Positions 47,745 through 56,351 of a stretch of 64,000 bases of DNA are shown one piece after another. The stretch's first letter is position 1, and the number at the start of each line of letters is the position of its first letter. The notes beneath the pieces are model-generated. The model was given only the letters and a program-made list of their open reading frames with translations, made no database searches and had not been told where the DNA came from. Origin of the DNA: Streptomyces olivaceoviridis. Its GTDB lineage: Bacteria > Actinomycetota > Actinomycetes > Streptomycetales > Streptomycetaceae. The stretch spans positions 214,654-278,653 of the forward strand of contig NZ_BMUI01000011.1 in the NCBI RefSeq assembly GCF_014650115.1, written 5' to 3'. The translations under genes and the position numbers were made by a program.

Positions 47745-48822
47745 GGGCACCCCCGGCGAACTCCACGATGCCCCCGGTACGGAAGCCGATACGGCGTCCG
47801 CCGACCCGGCCATCCACGGTGCACGGGCCGAGGGTCTCGTGCACGCTGAACGGGTGGAGGCTGGTCTCGGACGGGTTGATGATCCGGCCCGCCGTGTGCG
47901 AGCGGAAGTCGAGGACGAGACGGTCGTCGCCGAGCCGAGCGGTGATCAGCAGCCGGCCGGGCACCGCGGCCATCGGCGGGGTGCCCAGCAGGCCCGCCAG
48001 CGGCGGCACCATCGCCACCCGGTCACGGTCCAGGCTGCCGCTCACGGCGACCCGCAGATTGCGCCGCGGGAAGTGGCGGATCATGCGCCCGTCGCGCCAC
48101 AGCATCACCGATCCGTTGGCCGCGTCCGCGGGATACGCGGGCTGGATCAGGGTGAAGACGACCGCCGAGGGCGGGGCCTGGTCGACCGGGCCTGAGGGGT
48201 CGTTGACGAATCCGAAGACCCAGCCGCCGAGTGTGGGCCAGGACCACCGGCCGCGTACCCGCTCGTGGTAGCCGAGCAGGCCCGTCTCCGTCGCCGTACC
48301 GTCGCCGTGCCGCAGGGTTCCGGTGCCCAGGACGCCGGGCTCCGACTGCCACCGCAGATGCTCGTCGTCGCCGAACGGCGCGCACTGCGAGGTGCACGGC
48401 CTGCTGGTCCGGGTCAGCCGTACGTCCGCCGCCGGCGCCGCCGAGCGGGCCGCCACCCGGAAGGCGCCGGGTTCACCGTGCGGGTGCGGCAACCGGAAGG
48501 CCGACCACGGCAGTTCCGGCTGCTCGGCGTTGAACTGCGTCGCGCTCCAGCCGTGTCCCTCCCCGTAGAGGAGCAGGATCGCCATGTGCTGCCCCTCGGC
48601 CGCCGTGCCGGTGCCGCTGCGACGCCCGGTGGCGGGGGCGCCCGGGTGCGCGAAGACCGAGCCGGTGGAGGAGCCCAGGACGGAGAGGTTCGCGATGAGT
48701 GCCTGCTGCCCGCACCGGGACAGGAACGCGTAGTGCAGCCATTTGCGGTCGAGCGGGTGGGCGAGCGGGGCATGCGGGAAGGGGCCCCGCGGACCGAGCC
48801 TCAAAAGGGCGGGCATGGACAC
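47737..48822 (-). CDS. CrtC/AttH-like lipocalin-type protein
   Basis: About 361 residues. The overall pattern fits the CrtC/AttH/Svf1 superfamily (two lipocalin-like barrels, including carotenoid 1,2-hydratase): an N-terminal DRKWLHYAFLSR, a central LGYHERVRGRWSWPTLGGWVFGFVNDPSG, and a C-terminal strand pair with GRVGGRRIGFRTGGIVEFAGG. It precedes the polyprenyl synthase gene and overlaps it, which fits a terpenoid-modifying role. Without alignment I am only moderately sure. The start may be the GTG at 48822 or ATG at 48816. Confidence 0.6.
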   Translation of the reverse strand: MSMPALLRLGPRGPFPHAPLAHPLDRKWLHYAFLSRCGQQALIANLSVLGSSTGSVFAHPGAPATGRRSGTGTAAEGQHMAILLLYGEGHGWSATQFNAEQPELPWSAFRLPHPHGEPGAFRVAARSAAPAADVRLTRTSRPCTSQCAPFGDDEHLRWQSEPGVLGTGTLRHGDGTATETGLLGYHERVRGRWSWPTLGGWVFGFVNDPSGPVDQAPPSAVVFTLIQPAYPADAANGSVMLWRDGRMIRHFPRRNLRVAVSGSLDRDRVAMVPPLAGLLGTPPMAAVPGRLLITARLGDDRLVLDFRSHTAGRIINPSETSLHPFSVHETLGPCTVDGRVGGRRIGFRTGGIVEFAGGARD

Positions 48823-48990
48823 ATTTCGAACACTAACTCAAGGTAGCCGATCACTTGCAATTGGTGACCATCACGAGGGTGACCTGGGAGCACAGAAACG
48901 ATTACCTCCGCATTCAAGGTTTGAGAACGCAAAGAGCCGCCCATGGCGGGTGGTCCGCCACGGACGGCTTCGGATGCGTGCGTGCCCTCG

Positions 48991-50634
48991 TCAGTCCTCG
49001 TCATCTCCGAGAACGCTCGCCCTCAGGCGCACTTCCGGCTGGCCCGCGATCACCGCCCGCCCGTCGGTGTACCGGCCCGGCTCGGCGTCGTTCAGGGCAC
49101 GGATGCCGAGCGTGTAGACCAGGGCCGCCGCCGGATGGCCGACAGCGTTCAGGCGGGGCTCGTCCGTGACGACCAACGATCGGCCTCCGTCCCCGACCGT
49201 CCCCGTCGGGTTCCCGCCGGGGATGACCGTGCGATCCGCGCGGTAATACGCGCAGGTGACCCGGCCGTCGAAGACGAACCCCGTCGGAGCGGTGAAGTGG
49301 TGCGCCACCCGTCCCGGGGCCCAGGGGTCGGTGGAGGAGACCCGTACGTGGATCAACTCGCTCTGCCCTCGCTGGATCTCCAGACCGACCTCCTGCCGGA
49401 CCAGCAGCCGGGCGGGTTCCCGCTCCGGCTGCCGCTCGCGCTCGGGTTCCCGCTCGCGCTCGGGTTCTCGCTGCGGCTCCCGTTCCGGTTCCACGACCGG
49501 CGTCGGCTCCTCGTCCCGTACCGGCTCCGTGTCCTCGGAGGGTGCGGTGGTGAGGGGTACGGCCGCGATCCGGTGGTGGAAGTTGTCCGCCACGAGCAGG
49601 CGCCCCGCCGGATCCACGGCGAGACCACACGGGTAGGCCAGCTCGGTGTGTACGACGGCGTCGGCCGGGTCGCCGGACCCGGTGCTCTCGCAGGCAGCCG
49701 GATCCGGCTGCCCCGCGACGACACGTGCCGCTCCCTCGGCCAACCGCCACACGCGGTGTCCGGTCAGGTCGGCCACGTAGAGCACGCCCTCACCGTCGAC
49801 CGCCACCGCGCACGGTGCGCCCCAGCCGACCGCCGTGCCGTCGGCGCCCCCGTCCGGCGGACCCGCCAGCACCCGGAGCACCCCGTCCGAGCCGAGCAGC
49901 AGTACCCGCCGGCCCTCCGGGTCGGCGATGTACAGCCGGCCGGCCGCGTCGACCGCCAGGCCGGCGGGGAGGAACGCCTCGCCCGCGTCGGCCGCACCGG
50001 AGCCACTGGACCGCCCGGATGCCGCGACGACCGTGCTGATGACACCGTCGCCGTCGATCCTGCGCACTCGGGGGGTGCCCGCTTCCCCGACGTACAGCCG
50101 GCCGGCCGCGTCGACGGCCACGGCGCACGGGGCGTCCAACCGGGCGCGGTCGGCCGGGCCGCCGTCGCCGTCACCCTCGCCTTCACCGCGCGAGCCGTCT
50201 CCCGCGACGGTGCCGATGACACCCGAGGGATCGACCCGGCGGATCCGGTGGTTCATCTCGTCGGCGACGAACAGGGCGCCGTCCGGGGCGACCACGAGCG
50301 CGGACGGGAAGCCGAGGCGGGCGCGCACCGCGTCGGCGCCGTCCCCGGCGAAGCCCCGCAGCCCGTCCCCGGCGATCGTCGTCAGGGTGCCGGTGCCGTC
50401 GATCCGGCGGATCCGGTGGTTCGCGTGGTCGGCGACGAAGACCGCCCCGCCTCCCACGGCCACGTCCGCGGGAAAGGCCAGCTGTCCGTCCGACGCGGGG
50501 CCGCCGTCTCCGGAGAAGCCGGCCGCCCCGTTGCCCGCCACGGTGCCCGGCAGGCCACCTCCGTCCGGCGCATCCGGCGACCGCCACCGCGCCGCGGCCC
50601 TGGCCGTCACGCCGCCACCCCCCGGCACGAGCAC
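48991..50634 (-). CDS. NHL-repeat protein with C-terminal DED domain
   Basis: A 547-residue protein. Five to six NHL beta-propeller repeats occupy residues 25-380 (TVAGNGAAGFSGDGG, LAFPADVAVG, VFVADHANHRIRRID and repeats of this pattern). A Glu/Arg/Pro-rich spacer follows (about 405-430, EREPQREPERE). The last about 120 residues are the same beta domain as in the small proteins at 44,810 and 51,237, again ending D-D-E-D. No signal peptide. The start is likely MLVPGG, but an internal GTG is possible. Confidence 0.75.
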   Translation of the reverse strand: MLVPGGGGVTARAAARWRSPDAPDGGGLPGTVAGNGAAGFSGDGGPASDGQLAFPADVAVGGGAVFVADHANHRIRRIDGTGTLTTIAGDGLRGFAGDGADAVRARLGFPSALVVAPDGALFVADEMNHRIRRVDPSGVIGTVAGDGSRGEGEGDGDGGPADRARLDAPCAVAVDAAGRLYVGEAGTPRVRRIDGDGVISTVVAASGRSSGSGAADAGEAFLPAGLAVDAAGRLYIADPEGRRVLLLGSDGVLRVLAGPPDGGADGTAVGWGAPCAVAVDGEGVLYVADLTGHRVWRLAEGAARVVAGQPDPAACESTGSGDPADAVVHTELAYPCGLAVDPAGRLLVADNFHHRIAAVPLTTAPSEDTEPVRDEEPTPVVEPEREPQREPEREREPERERQPEREPARLLVRQEVGLEIQRGQSELIHVRVSSTDPWAPGRVAHHFTAPTGFVFDGRVTCAYYRADRTVIPGGNPTGTVGDGGRSLVVTDEPRLNAVGHPAAALVYTLGIRALNDAEPGRYTDGRAVIAGQPEVRLRASVLGDDED

Positions 50635-51236
50635 GGTCGGGCCTTGATGCCGCCCGCCACCTCACACGTCCACGGCCTCGTCTCCCGCATCTCCCTCTCC
50701 TTCCGCACCACCGTTGGCATTTCCTCTGCATACCGGTCGGACGGGCACCGCAGGAGCAGCCACCGCGTCAGCCACCCGCACGGGGGAGCCGCCGGGCGAG
50801 ACGGACGGTGACGGGATCCGTACGGGAGGGAGGCGGCGGTCGCCGACGGCTTCGGCAGGACGCGCGTTGACGCGCTCCGCTCCGCCCCTGTGCGCCGTAC
50901 CGATCCTCAACTGCACTCGAACAAGTGACGCGGAATCGATTCGGCATTCCAAACGGGGGAACGGCGGCATACCACCGGCGGATCCGGGCTAACGATGGAC
51001 CCGGATGAGAGTCCGCTGCGCGCCGCGATGACCACGCGACCGCCCCGCCCGAAGCCACGGGCGGCGTCCTGCGTTCCGTCTTCGGGCGCAGCCTTCATGA
51101 CGACCGCGTTCGCGTTCGGTGAACCGCGCGGCATGCGGTGCTGAGCCCTGGCCGCCTCCCGCGGGCCGGGCGACCCGCACCAGGACGCCTCTCTTTTCCG
51201 TCGCACGCTTCGATCACAGCCCAGGAGGACTCGGAG
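50635..51236. other. Divergent region; no gene seen
   Basis: About 600 bases between the NHL gene and the plus-strand DED-domain gene. No credible gene or RNA; it should hold both promoters. Confidence 0.5.
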
Positions 51237-51848
51237 ATGAGCACCGACGTGCAGACCAAGAAGGAAGCCTACAAACGGGGTGAGGAACGGGGACGCGCCG
51301 ATGCGCTCGCCGGAAAGCCCTACGCCGACCCGCCGCGCGACGGCACGCGCGGTGAGCAGGACCAGTACGCGAACGGCTACGACTGGGGCTACGAACAGGG
51401 CCGTGCCCAGAAACTCGACCTCGTGGTGTGGCAGGAGGGCGGGGTCGAGGACGCTCCGGGCGGGCTCGGCACCACCATCAACATCTGTGTGCGCACACCG
51501 AACTGGAGCGAGACGGTCGACGCCGGCGAGCGCGAGCACGTCTTCACGGCCCCCACCGGGTTCCGCTGGAACGGCACGGTGGGCGCACAGTACAAGCGCA
51601 TCAACCAGACCACGGGCGGCAACCTGCCCCCCGTCCAGGCCACCGTCAGCGACGACGGGCGCACCCTGACCTTCAGCTACCACGTGCACCTGAACACCGG
51701 CAGCGAGGACAAGGACTGCATCGTCTACACCTGCGGCCTCGAAGCCGTCGACGGAGCCAAGACCGGCCGCCACACCGACGGCATCGCCCAGATCGGTACC
51801 GCACCGCCGGCCAAGCTCAAGGCCGAGGTCATCGAGGACGAGGACTGA
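51237..51848 (+). CDS. DED-domain protein C with basic N-terminal segment
   Basis: A 203-residue protein with no signal peptide. The first 65 residues are charged and helical (KKEAYKRGEERGRADALAG) and the remainder is the shared beta domain (APTGFRWNGT, DDGRTLTFSYHVHL, GRHTDGIAQIG, end IEDED). The same YAxGYDWGYEQGRA segment is not found in its relatives. AGGAGGACTCGGAG precedes the ATG. The stop is 19 bases before the next gene. Confidence 0.7.
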   Translation: MSTDVQTKKEAYKRGEERGRADALAGKPYADPPRDGTRGEQDQYANGYDWGYEQGRAQKLDLVVWQEGGVEDAPGGLGTTINICVRTPNWSETVDAGEREHVFTAPTGFRWNGTVGAQYKRINQTTGGNLPPVQATVSDDGRTLTFSYHVHLNTGSEDKDCIVYTCGLEAVDGAKTGRHTDGIAQIGTAPPAKLKAEVIEDED

Positions 51849-51867
51849 GGGAGCGGGATCCAGAATC

Positions 51868-52734
51868 ATGACCACCGTCGTCACCTCCGGCGTCTTCTCG
51901 TCCACCAACCCCGCCATCTCACCGGTCAACGGCGTGGGCACCGACTACATCCAGTGGGGCAGCGCCGGCAGCCAGAGCGGGTACCAGTTCCGCGGTGAGG
52001 CCGCGGACGTCCAGCTCGACGGCACCGAGTTCGTCGTCGGCACCTTCGTGCACCGCAACAAGCCCACGAGTGTCAGCCCGAGCCAGTTCGACGTCCAGCT
52101 GACCATCAACGTCATGTTCGAGGACGGCAGCACGACCGACCTCAACTTCAGCTTCCACCACAACGAGACACCCAACAGCACCGGTACCAGTCCCGCGGAC
52201 GACGACCTGGTCGACCTGCAGACCTTCATCCACCCCCAGCCCGTCACGATCGACGGCAAGCAGTACCGGGCGGTGCTGAGCGGGTTCAAGCGCAACGGCC
52301 AGATCGTCCAGCAGTTCCGCAGCCCGGAAGGCGGCATCAACTTCGCCGACGTGGTGTGCATGTTCACGCTCGACGAGCCCGACGTGATCATCTCGGGCCT
52401 GCGCTACCAGGGCACGGGCACCGGCCAGGCGGACGAATACGTCGAGATCCTCAACAAGGGCGGCGGGCCCCAGGACCTGACCGGCTGGAAGGTGGAGGCC
52501 AAGCCCACCGGCTACTCGTTCGCCTTCCCCCCGGGAACGGTCATCCAGCCCGGTCAGCGCTACCGCGTCTACACCAACGAGAACCACCCGGAGTACGGCG
52601 GCTTCTCCTTCAGCTCCGGCGGCGAGGTCTGGCGTGACCAGGGCGGTATCGCCCGCCTGGTCGCGGACGACGGCTTCGTCGTCGACCAGTCCCCCTACCT
52701 GGACAAGGGGTTCAGCAAGACCGGCAGGCCATGA
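51868..52734 (+). CDS. Choice-of-anchor K / lamin-tail-domain protein
   Basis: A 288-residue protein. The first about 170 residues are the choice-of-anchor K-like beta domain (SGVFSSTNPAISPVNGVGTDYIQWG). The last about 100 are a lamin tail domain (EYVEILNKGGGPQDLTGWKVEA, FPPGTVIQPGQRYRVYT, WRDQGGIARL). The family is typically extracellular, yet no signal peptide is visible. It is probably cotranscribed with the preceding gene. Confidence 0.78.
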   Translation: MTTVVTSGVFSSTNPAISPVNGVGTDYIQWGSAGSQSGYQFRGEAADVQLDGTEFVVGTFVHRNKPTSVSPSQFDVQLTINVMFEDGSTTDLNFSFHHNETPNSTGTSPADDDLVDLQTFIHPQPVTIDGKQYRAVLSGFKRNGQIVQQFRSPEGGINFADVVCMFTLDEPDVIISGLRYQGTGTGQADEYVEILNKGGGPQDLTGWKVEAKPTGYSFAFPPGTVIQPGQRYRVYTNENHPEYGGFSFSSGGEVWRDQGGIARLVADDGFVVDQSPYLDKGFSKTGRP

Positions 52735-52755
52735 GCCGGATCCGTCGGCCCTTCG

Positions 52756-52791
52756 ATGACAGGTGAGGGGGAGGTACGCCTCACCTGTCAT
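52756..52791 (+). terminator. Hairpin terminator
   Basis: Perfect 13-base arms (52756-52768 and 52779-52791) after the lamin-tail gene and close to the end of the minus-strand DUF1304 gene. Confidence 0.85.
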
Positions 52792-52830
52792 TGCCGATGC
52801 CGGTACGAAGGCGAATGCGGTGTGCTTGGT

Positions 52831-53217
52831 TCAGTGGGCCAGGAACACGAGCGCCAGACCTATGAGTGCCGGGACGGTCTGGACGAAGAGGATCTTCCGG
52901 CTGGCGGTCGCGGCTCCGTACAGGCCCGCCACCGCGACGCACACCAGGAAGAACGTCTTCGCCTGGAATCCCACCGGGTCGGGCGCCACCGCACCCCACA
53001 CCAGACCGGCGGCGAGGAAGCCGTTGTACAAACCCTGGTTGGCCGCGAGCGCCTTCGTCTCGGCGGCGAACTCAGCACTGGTCCCGAAGGCGGCCCGAGC
53101 CCTCGGGCCGGTCCACAGGAACATCTCCAGTACCAGGATGTAGACGTGCAGGCATGCGATGGCCCACACCACAGCGGTTGCGATGATCGACATGCTGACA
53201 ATGATCCAGGTCTCCAT
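52831..53217 (-). CDS. DUF1304 family membrane protein
   Basis: A 128-residue membrane protein with four hydrophobic helices: the first VSMSIIATAVVWAIACLHVYILVLEMF, and later ones around GFLAAGLVWGAV, FFLVCVAVAGLYGA and PALIGLALVFL. This matches DUF1304 in length and helix number. Function unknown. It stands alone, 45 bases downstream of the kinase gene on the same strand. Confidence 0.85.
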   Translation of the reverse strand: METWIIVSMSIIATAVVWAIACLHVYILVLEMFLWTGPRARAAFGTSAEFAAETKALAANQGLYNGFLAAGLVWGAVAPDPVGFQAKTFFLVCVAVAGLYGAATASRKILFVQTVPALIGLALVFLAH

Positions 53218-53261
53218 GGGGCGTTGAAACCGCCCGGTGCCTCCACGCGCCGCGGGGGCGG

Positions 53262-54551
53262 TCAGTCGTCGGAACCGTGGCCCTTGCCCTTGCCCTTGCC
53301 CTTGCCGTGCTTGTCCTTGGGTCCCTCCTCCTGGTCACCGTCCTGTTCCTGTGCCTGCCGCGGTGCGGGTGACGTGGCGGACGCCGAGGCCGGTGAGGCG
53401 GTCCCTGTCGCCGGTTCCGAGGTGGCGACCGTGCCGGGAGCGGAGGCGGGCGGGGACGAAGGGGTGTCTTCGCCGGAGTTCAGCGACGCTCCGAGGGCCG
53501 CCGCCGCGGCGAAGAGAGCGAGGCCGGCACCGCCGACCGCTGCCCTGGCTGTCAGTTTCCGGCGGGTCCGCGGACGGGAATGCGTCACGGTGCGGGACAC
53601 GCGGGTTCGCGGGACGGGTGCCGGAGCGGTGGGCATGGCAGGGGCCGGAGCTGTGGGCATGACGGGGGCCGGAGCGGTGGCCGCCGCCGACGGAAGAGCG
53701 GTGCCGTTCGGTTCGGGGGCGTGGGAGACCCGGCCGTACGACGCGAGCCAGTCGGCCGCCTGGTCCGCGGTGGGACGGTGTGCCGGTTCCTTGGCGAGCA
53801 GGAACAGTATGTAGTCGGAGAGCTCCTGGGGGATGCCGGGGCGCAGCCGGGCCGGCGGCGCGGGCGGGGCGTCGACATGCTGCTGCACCACGGCCAACGG
53901 GGTCCCCCCGCGGAACGGGGGCCGTCCGGTGAGGAGTTCGTAGAGCACGCAGCCGAGGGAGTAGACGTCGGACGCGGGCTGGGCGGGACGGCCGAGGGCC
54001 CGTTCGGGGGCGAGGTAGTCGGCGGTACCGACGATCTTGCCGGTGGCCGTCAGACCGGCCGCCGCTTCGTCGGCGAAGCGTGCGATGCCGAAGTCCGCGA
54101 TCTTCGCCGTACGGTCGGCGCTCAGCATCACGTTGGCGGGCTTGACGTCCCGGTGGATCACCCCCTGCCGGTGCGCGGCGGCCAAACCGGAGGCCACCTG
54201 GGCCCCGAGGGCCGCCGCCTCCTGCGGATCGAGGGCGCCGCGCAGGGAGCGCTCCTGGGCCAGACTCCAGCCGTCGACGAGTTCCATGACCAGGTAGAGC
54301 CGGCCGTGGTGCGACCCGAAGTCGTACATGCCGACGACGTTGGGATGGTTGAGCCGGCCCGCGGTCTGGGCCTCCAGCCGGAAGCGCTCCGCGTCGGCGG
54401 CCTCATCGGTCCGCAGCAGCTTGACCGCCACGGGTCGGCCGAGGAGGCGGTCGTCGGCCCGCCACACCTCGCCCATCGCGCCGCTCCCCAGCCGGTCCTG
54501 TAGCTGGTAACGGTCGGCCAGCAACCCCTGCACACCCACCCCGATCACCAC
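53262..54551 (-). CDS. Ser/Thr protein kinase (PknB-like), membrane-bound
   Basis: A 429-residue Hanks-type kinase. The kinase domain (about 12-265) has LGSGAMGEVWRADDRLLGRPVAVKLL, HRDVKPANVML, DFGIARFAD and YLAPERALG. A Pro/Ala-rich spacer (TAPAPVMPTAPAP) precedes one hydrophobic helix near residue 340. The short outside tail is acidic then basic, ending KGKGKGKG-H. It has no PASTA domains. The signal sensed is unknown. GTG start; several further GTG codons follow. Confidence 0.9.
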   Translation of the reverse strand: MVIGVGVQGLLADRYQLQDRLGSGAMGEVWRADDRLLGRPVAVKLLRTDEAADAERFRLEAQTAGRLNHPNVVGMYDFGSHHGRLYLVMELVDGWSLAQERSLRGALDPQEAAALGAQVASGLAAAHRQGVIHRDVKPANVMLSADRTAKIADFGIARFADEAAAGLTATGKIVGTADYLAPERALGRPAQPASDVYSLGCVLYELLTGRPPFRGGTPLAVVQQHVDAPPAPPARLRPGIPQELSDYILFLLAKEPAHRPTADQAADWLASYGRVSHAPEPNGTALPSAAATAPAPVMPTAPAPAMPTAPAPVPRTRVSRTVTHSRPRTRRKLTARAAVGGAGLALFAAAAALGASLNSGEDTPSSPPASAPGTVATSEPATGTASPASASATSPAPRQAQEQDGDQEEGPKDKHGKGKGKGKGHGSDD

Positions 54552-54929
54552 GACACCGTATGTCCCCGCACACCCACGGTCCGCCCGGAAGAGGACGAGC
54601 GAGCACCACGGGACCCTTGGTCATGGGTCCGCCTGGACGCGGGTCCACTACAAGGAGCGCGAGGATGCCGAAGGGTGCTACGCATGATCATTCCAGGTGC
54701 GGGGGCAGTCCCGTCACGCGGGAAACCGGCACGCTGGAGACCCACGGTCGGTTTCGGGAGCTTCGCGGCCGCTACCGGGTTTCGGAATCTGCGCAGGAGC
54801 ACCACACGGGCTGCACACGGCCTTTCAAAGGGGTCGTTAGCGTTGCTGACCGCTCGACTCCCTGTACGAGCGTGACCAGGCCGTGGCCCGGGCGGGCCGA
54901 CGGCGCAGTCAAACCCAGGAAGACCGCAG
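54552..54929. other. Intergenic region; no gene seen
   Basis: 378 bases between divergent genes. A short frame at 54675-54875 exists but shows no ribosome-binding site and no family match, so I do not call it. Confidence 0.5.
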
Positions 54930-55787
54930 ATGGACTACTGCTCCACGTGTCGTCGGCATCTCAATGGCGCCCTGGTCTGCCCCGGGTGCGGTGCGTACGC
55001 CCCGGACATCGCGCCTCCGGTCCTCACCGATCGCGTCGGCCCCGACCGGTCTGCCGGGTCGACCGTCACGGGTGCGTCCGCCGCCACGCCGCCCGGGACC
55101 CGCAGCGACGGATTCCCCTGGGACAGTGAGCCCCAGCCGGAGCAGGACACGGGGTCCGCCACCGGGCCGTCCGCCGACACCGCGGGCATATCACCCGCGC
55201 GGCCGGGCAGGGCGGCACGCCGCCGCCAGCTCGCCCGTCTGAAGAAACACCAGCGGCGGGCCATGGTCGCCACCGCCTTCGCACTCGTCGGCGGCGGCCT
55301 GTCGCTCGCCACACTGGACCGGCACACCACCAGCCAGGCCCAGGCCGCCGCCGCGCCGGAGGACCGGAGCATGGGCGCCGCGAGGGAGCGGGTGGAGACG
55401 GAACCCACTCGGCCGGCCCCGCGGGCTCCCGAGCATCACGCGCCCCGCACCACGCCCGGGACACACGCACCGGTCAGCGCCGCCCCTCGGCACCAGAGCC
55501 TTCCTGCCGCGCCCAGCACGGCGGCCCCGGTGACCCGGCCGGACCCCGTGCCCTCTCACCGCCCGGCTGTCGCGTCGCCCCCGCAGCAGCAGTCCGCCGG
55601 GTCCGCGTCCTCCGGCGGCACGGCGAACACGAACGGGCCGGCCCCGGACCACACCGACACGCCGACCCCACCGGCCCCTGCCCCGACGACCGGCGGCACG
55701 GCACCGGACACCCCCGGGACCGCCCCCGCCCCGGCGACGACGCCACCCCCCGCCCAGCTCTGTCTGCTGGGCCTCTGCCTCGGCTGA
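54930..55787 (+). CDS. SCO2400-type protein: zinc ribbon, membrane helix, Pro-rich outside
   Basis: A 285-residue protein. Residues 3-22 hold a zinc ribbon (CSTCRRHLNGALVCPGCG). A basic stretch and one membrane helix (about 110-126) follow, and the remaining 155 residues are Pro/Thr/Ala-rich and probably extracellular, ending LCLLGLCLG with two cysteines. The overall form matches the SCO2400 family. ATG start. Function unknown; possibly linked to the kinase divergently placed upstream. Confidence 0.75.
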   Translation: MDYCSTCRRHLNGALVCPGCGAYAPDIAPPVLTDRVGPDRSAGSTVTGASAATPPGTRSDGFPWDSEPQPEQDTGSATGPSADTAGISPARPGRAARRRQLARLKKHQRRAMVATAFALVGGGLSLATLDRHTTSQAQAAAAPEDRSMGAARERVETEPTRPAPRAPEHHAPRTTPGTHAPVSAAPRHQSLPAAPSTAAPVTRPDPVPSHRPAVASPPQQQSAGSASSGGTANTNGPAPDHTDTPTPPAPAPTTGGTAPDTPGTAPAPATTPPPAQLCLLGLCLG

Positions 55788-56351
55788 CATGCCGGCACCA
55801 CTCCGTCGGCGCGGAGAGATGCACCATGGTCGGCGGAGTGCGGTGAAGGCCGCCTCCGGTGTCGGAAGACGTACCGGAGGCGGAGTCTCAGGGTGCCGAG
55901 GCCACGGGTGGCCAGTGCTGCCGGGGTGCCGTGCCGTCTTCGCACCAGGGGTCCGTGGTGGCGTACACGGGTGTCGCGGAGATCGCGGCCGACGCGGGAG
56001 CCCGAGCTGACGTACCGCCCACGAGGGAGACCTCAGCACCGCTCCGGCGGCTGCCCCGACCTGTCCTGGCCCGGGTGAAGATGCCGTACCAGCGAAGCCG
56101 GCGGAGCCAGGTCCGGGCCGCTTTCCCGAAGGCGCCGGCCGGCTGACGGGGCACTGCGCCACTGCTGATCTCAAGCACCGGCTCCCCGGGGGGAGACGCC
56201 GCCGGCACGGAGGTCCACGCGTGGCTCCGGGCGTATGGGCCATTCGGCTCCGGGGTGGTGTACGGAGCGAGTGCGTCCGGAACGCTCCGGAGTGGTGGCA
56301 CTCGGCGGCGATCCGCGGGCGCTCCTCCGGCACAGCGACGAAGGAACCGGC
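55788..56351. other. Intergenic region; no gene seen
   Basis: 564 bases between two plus-strand genes. Several GC-skewed overlapping frames exist but none has a credible start site or family signature. Confidence 0.5.

Noticed and set aside
48835..48841. HAIR half-site (ACTCAAG) before the CrtC-like gene
   Set aside because: The second arm of the inverted repeat is missing, so HspR control is not supported.
54675..54875. 66-codon plus-strand frame
   Set aside because: No ribosome-binding site, no hydrophobic or domain feature, and it sits in a promoter region.
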